Shown here in pieces: positions 6,675 through 10,862 of a stretch of DNA of 10,862 nucleotides. Origin of the DNA: Bacteroidota bacterium (GTDB taxonomy: Bacteria > Bacteroidota > Bacteroidia > M30B66). Position 1 is the stretch's first letter; every line of letters starts with the position of its first letter. The notes beneath the pieces were generated by a model that searched no databases, was not told where the DNA came from, and saw only the letters and a program-made list of their open reading frames with translations. The DNA lies in contig CANMGM010000056.1 of NCBI GenBank assembly GCA_947497195.1, positions 1 to 10,862 of the forward strand, read 5' to 3'. Made by a program: the position numbers and the translations under genes.

Positions 6675-7436
6675 ATGAAAGTAAGCTTTCTGGGCACAGG
6701 TACTTCGCAGGGAGTACCGGTTATTGCATGCAACTGTAGGGTGTGCAGTTCCGACGATCCGCGCGATAAGCGCTTGCGTTGTTCTGTTTATATTGAATGG
6801 GGTACGAACTGTTTGGTTATTGATACCGGTCCAGATTTCAGGCAGCAAATGCTGCGCGAAAATATAAAGCGGGTCGATGCTGTTCTGTACACGCATGAGC
6901 ACAAAGATCATTTGGCAGGGCTCGATGATATAAGGGCATTCAATTTCATGCTTGGTAAGCATATGGATATTTATGCCGGAAAGTATGTAGAGGAGGCCAT
7001 ACGCAGAGAATTTGCATACATTTTTGCCGAAGATAAATATCCGGGAATTCCGCTAATTAATCTACACGCAATTGAGAACAAACCGTTTCAGCTGTTAGGA
7101 AAGACAATAATACCAATCGAAGTTTCACATTATAAATTACCGGTATTGGGATTTCGTATCGATGATTTTGCCTATATAACGGATGCCAAAACAATAAGTG
7201 AGAAAGAGGCAGAAAAATTATCGGGAGTTCATACGCTCGTTATAAATGCACTGCGCAGAGAAGCACATAATTCGCATTTCACACTTGATGAGGCTCTCTT
7301 CTTTATTAAAAAGGTTAAACCCAAACAGGCTTATTTAACGCATTTGAGCCACCAAATGGGACTTCATGGCGAAACAGAAGCCGAATTGCCTCCATGCGTT
7401 AACATTGCGTACGACGGACTAAAAATTAGTCTTTAA
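6675..7436 (+). CDS. PhnP-like metallo-beta-lactamase-fold hydrolase
   Basis: A 253-residue cytosolic metal-dependent hydrolase of the PhnP branch (cyclic phosphodiesterases of the metallo-beta-lactamase fold). The N-terminal FLGTGTSQGVP is followed by a Cys cluster (Cys19, Cys21, Cys24) that in E. coli PhnP, together with a C-terminal His, binds a structural zinc; here His226 is the match. The dinuclear centre has HEHKDH at 74-79, His152, Asp170 and His223 (LTHLSH). The end reads YDGLKISL, as in PhnP (from memory). PhnP hydrolyses ribose 1,2-cyclic phosphate in phosphonate breakdown, but no phn genes are visible here, so the substrate may differ. It is transcribed away from lpxB. TAGGTTTG at 6663-6670 resembles a -7 box, but it is four bases from the ATG and lacks a well-spaced -33 box, so no promoter is called. 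Confidence 0.87.
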   Translation: MKVSFLGTGTSQGVPVIACNCRVCSSDDPRDKRLRCSVYIEWGTNCLVIDTGPDFRQQMLRENIKRVDAVLYTHEHKDHLAGLDDIRAFNFMLGKHMDIYAGKYVEEAIRREFAYIFAEDKYPGIPLINLHAIENKPFQLLGKTIIPIEVSHYKLPVLGFRIDDFAYITDAKTISEKEAEKLSGVHTLVINALRREAHNSHFTLDEALFFIKKVKPKQAYLTHLSHQMGLHGETEAELPPCVNIAYDGLKISL

Positions 7437-7559
7437 TTTATATCGGAATAGTGGCAAGCCTGCCAATCTCGGGCAATAAAAAACACATTTAATGCCGTTT
7501 GAATGTATATGCACGAATTGGAACTATAATCATCATGCCATTCTATATTCGTACCAGGC

Positions 7560-9524
7560 CTAGGTAAAAACCATAAATCGTCCACGAAACTGACGTTTCT
7601 TGCCTGATTGATCGTAGAAGAATATTTTATAGATGTACATCCCGGTAGGTACTACAGTTCCGGCAGCGTCTTTGCCATCCCAACCTTGTCGGTATTCTTT
7701 TGCTTCGTAGATTAAACCTCCCCAACGATCAAAAATCTGCATCTCAAACGTTGAATCGAAAATTCCGGTTGTTACGAAATTAAACGTATCGTTTATATTG
7801 TCACCGTCTGGAGTAAAGGCCGTGGGGAAAAATGTATTTAAAAAGAAATCAATGGTGATTTGCTTTGTAACAGAATCCTTGCATCCAAATTGGTTTATCG
7901 CCGTTAATTCAACATCAAACGTTCCAGAACTCGGAAAAATATATTGCGGTTCAAACACATCTGAACTATCGCCCGATCCAAAATCCCATATAAACTCTGT
8001 TGCAAATTGACTTAAATTGATAAACGTTATTGTAGGGAAAATACCTGTAATCGGGTTTTCATCGGGTGAATATAAAAAATCGGCCGACAAACTATACCTG
8101 AAGTCGGGCACGAAAGCCGAGTCGCGAAAGGCACAACCGGCAGGATTCGTAACCGTAAAGCTATACATTCCAGTTACCAGTCCGGTGATTGTATCGTTGT
8201 TCACAGTTTGTGCAGGCGGGTTCCAATAATATTGAAAATTTGCAGGCGGAACAGGCATGGTATTCTGGTTTGCAAACAAGTAAATTCTCCCCTTTCCTGA
8301 AGTACACGTATCAGAAACTATCTCTATGCCTACATCAAATCCACCGGCATCTTCGACCTGGAATGTATCTGTTTGTATGCAGCCGTTCTGATTTTCGACC
8401 GTTACCCAATTGGTGCCATAAGGCAATTGATTCACCGCAATGGGATTAACAAAAGCTGCCGGTCCTGACCCCAGACCCGATGGCTCCCAGTTAATTGTGA
8501 ATACGTCGGTTGGATTTACATTTGCAATATCGAGGGTTATTCCACCATTGTTATTCGGACATGTTGCATCAACCGGATTTAAAAAGCTTAAATCAAACGC
8601 AACAATGTTGAAGTTAACCACTTCTGGATTTGCAGCAACATTGCCGCAAAGATCAACCACCTGACCAACTCTCCACATCGAATAGACCCCGCCGATATTC
8701 AGCGGATCATTCAGCACCATTACAAAATCTTTTTCGTAGGTTCCTCCGTTTGCGCAGGCCTGACCAATTATACTTAAAATTTCAAGTGTATCTCCAACCG
8801 GATTTATCAATACAAAATCCTCCAAATCAACGGATGCACAATCTACAAACTCGTCAAAACTGAAGTTGACTAATTTAGCTCCACATGAAATATTGGAAAT
8901 CGTTGGATTAAGGCCCGGAGGAATGTTGTCGATTACATTGGCCGTTACACCTGGAATATTGAACTGTAGAGTATAACCCGCATTGTTTAAGCCGCTGAAA
9001 TTGTTAACGCACAAAGCCAGAATATCTCCTGTATTTACAACTATCATGGGTTCGTCTTGCGGATTAACCCCATTGTTCATACCCGTTACAGGCGAAGGAG
9101 TAACATTGCTCTGATAGTCGCAACCCAAAACGGGTACCATACCAAGACGAATATCGTTGCACGTGGCATTCGTAATATCGAAAACGACCCAATCATAATC
9201 TGCGTTGCTCACGTTGGGGATGATGTTGAATCCAAATAAACCGGGACTTTGTACGGTAATGATATACCAGGCATTATTGCGCTCGCCACTTATTAAGCAA
9301 GATGAGGCAGGATCGATTTCATTCAGTTCGTTTCCTTCTCCGACAAAGGAAAGTGGTTGTGTGTAACTCTGAAAACACACTCTGAACCCCCCTAAACAAT
9401 CTCCTGAAGTTGGAGCAACCTGTGCATGAAGACAACCGGAGCCAAGAATGAGAAGTGTTGAAAGGATTGGTATAATGAATGTTCCTGCAAATTTGGACAG
9501 GGAACAATGTATTGATTTCATCAT
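7560..9524 (-). CDS. Secreted multidomain protein with T9SS type B sorting domain
   Basis: A 654-residue exported protein. A signal peptide occupies about 1-35 (MMKSIHCSLSK, a hydrophobic core, then GCLHAQ). A Cys-containing N-terminal domain (about 40-200) with NNAWYIITVQ and DYDWVVFDIT is typical of Bacteroidetes gliding-associated surface proteins. An Ig-like segment spans about 205-310. Two SprB-like repeats lie near 320-391 and 400-472 (GGITLDI..GCIQTDTFQV; GRIYLF..GMYSFTVTNPAGC). A PKD domain (about 480-560, FIWDFGSGDSS..AINQFGC) precedes the type B C-terminal sorting domain (about 562-654, FFPTAFTPDGDNINDTF, IFDRWG, GWDGKDAAG, PTGMYIYKI). It is thus predicted to cross the outer membrane by the type IX system; the ligand is unknown. 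The ATG at 9524 (or 9521) is preferred over 9584, because 9584 precedes a good promoter and the extra residues spoil the signal peptide. Confidence 0.88.
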   Translation of the reverse strand: MMKSIHCSLSKFAGTFIIPILSTLLILGSGCLHAQVAPTSGDCLGGFRVCFQSYTQPLSFVGEGNELNEIDPASSCLISGERNNAWYIITVQSPGLFGFNIIPNVSNADYDWVVFDITNATCNDIRLGMVPVLGCDYQSNVTPSPVTGMNNGVNPQDEPMIVVNTGDILALCVNNFSGLNNAGYTLQFNIPGVTANVIDNIPPGLNPTISNISCGAKLVNFSFDEFVDCASVDLEDFVLINPVGDTLEILSIIGQACANGGTYEKDFVMVLNDPLNIGGVYSMWRVGQVVDLCGNVAANPEVVNFNIVAFDLSFLNPVDATCPNNNGGITLDIANVNPTDVFTINWEPSGLGSGPAAFVNPIAVNQLPYGTNWVTVENQNGCIQTDTFQVEDAGGFDVGIEIVSDTCTSGKGRIYLFANQNTMPVPPANFQYYWNPPAQTVNNDTITGLVTGMYSFTVTNPAGCAFRDSAFVPDFRYSLSADFLYSPDENPITGIFPTITFINLSQFATEFIWDFGSGDSSDVFEPQYIFPSSGTFDVELTAINQFGCKDSVTKQITIDFFLNTFFPTAFTPDGDNINDTFNFVTTGIFDSTFEMQIFDRWGGLIYEAKEYRQGWDGKDAAGTVVPTGMYIYKIFFYDQSGKKRQFRGRFMVFT

Positions 9525-9539
9525 AAACACGAAATTAAG

Positions 9540-9568
9540 CAAATATAATCGAAATGCGTTAAACCAAA
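9540..9568 (-). promoter_or_regulatory. Promoter of the T9SS cargo gene
   Basis: On the minus strand TTTG (9568-9565), 17 bases, then TATATTTG (9547-9540) match the full Bacteroidetes consensus at both boxes. The -7 box ends 15 bases before the ATG at 9524, giving a leader of about 10 bases. This supports the shorter start for the gene. Confidence 0.65.
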
Positions 9569-9589
9569 TGCATCTTAAAAACATTATTC

Positions 9590-9609
9590 ATCAACCTTAC
9601 AATGTTGAT
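9590..9609. repeat. Small inverted repeat upstream of the T9SS cargo promoter
   Basis: Arms ATCAAC (9590-9595) and GTTGAT (9604-9609) are separated by eight bases, about 20 bases upstream of the -33 box. It could be a regulator site, but arms of this length can arise by chance. Confidence 0.2.
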
Positions 9610-9663
9610 TCATTTTGTGAAACGGAACGATTGACATTTTGTTGTTAAACAGCATCTCCGCTA

Positions 9664-10566
9664 TCACCACACAAACATGGAAACACCATGGTTTTTTCCC
9701 GTTCTGATTTCGATTCCTGGTGCGGGAATTTTGATCCACCGAATAATACCGACCAGTTTACGTTGCCATTTTTTTTTAAGTGGAAGGGCAAGCAGATCAA
9801 TATCCAATGAGAGTTTAAAGGATGCATACCGTTCAATGTACGCATAATCGTTTAAAATACCGGCTTCGGTAGTCCATGAATTCGTTCGCGCGCCCAACAT
9901 ACCATTTGCTGTGTATCCGGTTGCCAAGCAAAGCCATCGGGGCGTTTTCGGGAATACCATGTTAAGTGGGAATGATAACCAATATGTTTGTTCGTTGTAA
10001 TTTTTAAGCATTCTTTCGGCAAGCGAATACCCCAGCAATTCGGGCCTGAGCGTACTTAGATTTCCTGGTTTCCAGGAATATTTCAGCATAGGCCAATTTC
10101 GTCCGGTACCGCTGCATCTTAAAAACGAAAACGTTGTGCCGGCAACATTCGCAGCATAATCGGCTACCGAAAATCCCCAACCATCCGAAAATCCGTCCAT
10201 ACATTCGATAGCCGTTAGAAAGGCCATAGACGAACCCAGTGCATACAAATTGGCCTGCCGCTTCGTATATCCAGCATAACCGGCAATGTCGGCAAACTGA
10301 TCAAATAATATCGAAGCACTTGCTATATGGCCAATTTTATCCATGCCTTTCCACTCTCTTGAATCATCAAAAAAGCGGAAACTACCAACCGAATATGCCT
10401 TGTACCACGAATGATATAAAAGATAAAATCCACCCGTAAAACCAAGCGCAGTTCCCGCAACAAGATAGCCTCTGGGACTTTTCTCGGGCAAAGAATCGGC
10501 TTGTGCCGGTGCTAACTTGCAATGACAAAAAATTAGCAGCAGTATAAATATCTTTTTTACAGGCAT
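9664..10566 (-). CDS. DUF2279 (YfiM-like) envelope protein
   Basis: A 300-residue exported protein of unknown function. Residues 1-22 form a signal peptide (MPVKKIFILLLIFCHCKLAPAQA). A hydrophobic stretch at 33-51 is followed by the DUF2279 pattern: SWYKAY at 53-58, FRFFDDSREWKGMDKIGH at 63-80, and a second block of ECMDGFSDGWGFSVADYAANVAG at 121-143, with conserved acidic and histidine residues that suggest a bound ion or an active site. The C-terminal part (about 195-300) alternates hydrophobic and polar residues and ends in aromatic Phe-Val-Trp, as in outer-membrane-associated proteins. Location in the periplasm or outer membrane is inferred. Cys14 and Cys16 do not form a clear lipobox. 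It has its own promoter and precedes the T9SS cargo gene in the same direction by about 140 bases. The family assignment is from motif memory. Confidence 0.75.
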   Translation of the reverse strand: MPVKKIFILLLIFCHCKLAPAQADSLPEKSPRGYLVAGTALGFTGGFYLLYHSWYKAYSVGSFRFFDDSREWKGMDKIGHIASASILFDQFADIAGYAGYTKRQANLYALGSSMAFLTAIECMDGFSDGWGFSVADYAANVAGTTFSFLRCSGTGRNWPMLKYSWKPGNLSTLRPELLGYSLAERMLKNYNEQTYWLSFPLNMVFPKTPRWLCLATGYTANGMLGARTNSWTTEAGILNDYAYIERYASFKLSLDIDLLALPLKKKWQRKLVGIIRWIKIPAPGIEIRTGKNHGVSMFVW

Positions 10567-10582
10567 TTACAATTATCGATGA

Positions 10583-10618
10583 CAAAAATAAAAAAACAAT
10601 GCTCTTTTTTTTGGCAAA
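10583..10618 (-). promoter_or_regulatory. Promoter of the DUF2279 gene
   Basis: On the minus strand TATTTTTG (10590-10583) is an exact -7 element ending 16 bases before the ATG at 10566. The nearest TTTG (10618-10615) is 24 bases upstream, longer than usual, so the -33 assignment is weaker. This TTTG abuts the -33 box of the divergent tRNA promoter. Confidence 0.4.
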
Positions 10619-10640
10619 ATCAATGTGTTTAGTACTTTTG
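10610..10640 (+). promoter_or_regulatory. Promoter of tRNA-Ser(UGA)
   Basis: TTTG (10610-10613), 19 bases, then TACTTTTG (10633-10640) fit the Bacteroidetes consensus. The -7 box ends five bases before the first tRNA base at 10646, so transcription probably starts at or just before the mature 5' end. Confidence 0.65.
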
Positions 10641-10645
10641 CCCCC

Positions 10646-10733
10646 GGAGAAATGGCAGAGCGGTCGATTGCGGCAGTCTTGAAAACTGTTGACTGTAATA
10701 GGTCCGGGGGTTCGAATCCCTCTTTCTCCGCCA
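10646..10733 (+). tRNA. tRNA-Ser, anticodon UGA
   Basis: An 88-base type II tRNA with encoded CCA. The acceptor stem GGAGAAA (10646-10652) pairs with TTTCTCC (10723-10729), then a G discriminator and CCA (10731-10733). The anticodon stem is 10673-10677 with 10685-10689, and the loop CTTGAAA holds TGA at 10680-10682, which reads UCA codons. A long variable arm (about 10690-10705) is typical of serine tRNAs. The T arm is 10706-10722 with loop TTCGAAT. It is transcribed alone, with its own promoter and terminator, and divergent from the DUF2279 gene. Confidence 0.96.
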
Positions 10734-10742
10734 AAAGATTTC

Positions 10743-10772
10743 AACCCCGCCTCAAGCGGGGTTTTTGTTTTT
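10743..10772 (+). terminator. Intrinsic terminator of tRNA-Ser
   Basis: An 8-bp stem AACCCCGC with GCGGGGTT (10743-10750 and 10756-10763) has a five-base loop and overlaps the T-run TTTTTGTTTTT (10762-10772). It lies ten bases after the CCA end and is a strong rho-independent terminator. Confidence 0.9.
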
Positions 10773-10812
10773 CGTGACAGGATGCAAGGCTTGCCTGATG
10801 CAGACTGAAACG

Positions 10813-10845
10813 AAAAAGAAAAAAACGAGCGCATTTGCGCGCGTG
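10813..10845 (-). terminator. Terminator-like hairpin for a minus-strand transcript from the right
   Basis: Read on the minus strand, GCGC-AAAT-GCGC (10840-10829), extended by CG/CG pairs beyond one mismatch, is followed by TTTTTTTCTTTTT (down to about 10813). The tight G/C stem with a long T-run fits an intrinsic terminator, implying a minus-strand gene beyond the window edge that converges on the tRNA. No stop codon of such a gene is visible in the last 18 bases. Confidence 0.45.
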
Positions 10846-10862
10846 AAATCTTTTGAAGCTCC

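Noticed and set aside
6609..6962. 117-residue minus-strand frame overlapping the metallohydrolase
   Set aside because: It is antisense to the conserved, motif-complete PhnP-like gene and has no recognisable features.
7437..7559. Shared terminator between the converging metallohydrolase and T9SS cargo genes
   Set aside because: A small hairpin TGGCA/TGCCA (7452-7465) and a bulged stem near 7470-7498 are present, but neither is followed by a T-run on either strand.
9525..9584. 20-residue N-terminal extension of the T9SS cargo protein
   Set aside because: The upstream ATG lies before the -33 box of the promoter at 9540-9568, and the shorter form starts with a proper signal peptide.
10382..10834. 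150-residue minus-strand reading frame containing GERGIRTPGPITVNS
   Set aside because: It runs antisense through the tRNA-Ser gene and both terminators. The GIRTPGP-type peptide is a familiar artefact of translating tRNA-Ser antisense.

Overview
The window reads as a chromosomal segment of a free-living Bacteroidota (Bacteroidetes) bacterium. The signs are a secreted multidomain protein with a type B sorting domain of the type IX secretion system, DUF4296 and DUF2279 envelope proteins, start codons preceded by A/T-rich sequence rather than Shine-Dalgarno motifs, and promoters matching the Bacteroidetes form (TTTG or TTG, 17-19 bases, TAnnTTTG). I cannot place it below phylum level with confidence.

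Layout, left to right. Positions 1-480 are mostly non-coding: a possible 3' end of a plus-strand gene, a 39-bp nested palindrome (29-67), a decaying tandem array of a ~68-bp unit (75 to about 343), then unremarkable sequence. Positions 481-3976 hold a tight minus-strand operon, transcribed right to left: SSAT-like GNAT acetyltransferase, monofunctional aspartate kinase (lysC), dihydroorotase (pyrC), and a small DUF4296 lipoprotein, ending in a hairpin terminator (481-520). A second minus-strand terminator (3990-4018) separates this operon from a gene for a lysine/alanine-rich DNA-binding protein with six AT-hooks and a predicted C-terminal winged helix (4041-5327). Next comes lpxB (minus), with a divergent PhnP-like metallo-beta-lactamase-fold hydrolase (plus, 6675-7436). 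A large T9SS cargo protein (7560-9524, minus) and a DUF2279 protein (9664-10566, minus) follow. A tRNA-Ser(UGA) gene (plus) with its own promoter and a strong terminator closes the window. A minus-strand terminator-like hairpin at the right edge suggests another minus-strand transcript arriving from outside.

How the genes work together. LysC phosphorylates aspartate for the lysine/threonine/methionine pathway and dihydroorotase works on carbamoyl-aspartate, so the operon joins two aspartate-consuming routes. LpxB is a housekeeping lipid A enzyme. The AT-hook protein is a candidate nucleoid or gene-regulatory architectural factor. The T9SS cargo, the DUF4296 lipoprotein and the DUF2279 protein belong to the cell envelope.

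The most interesting items are the six-AT-hook/H1-like protein with an inverted repeat around its promoter, the 39-bp dyad beside the degenerate tandem repeats, the lack of room for a conventional promoter in front of the acetyltransferase-lysC-pyrC operon, and the loss of the first metal-ligand histidine in the dihydroorotase. I saw no mobile element, CRISPR array or defence system.
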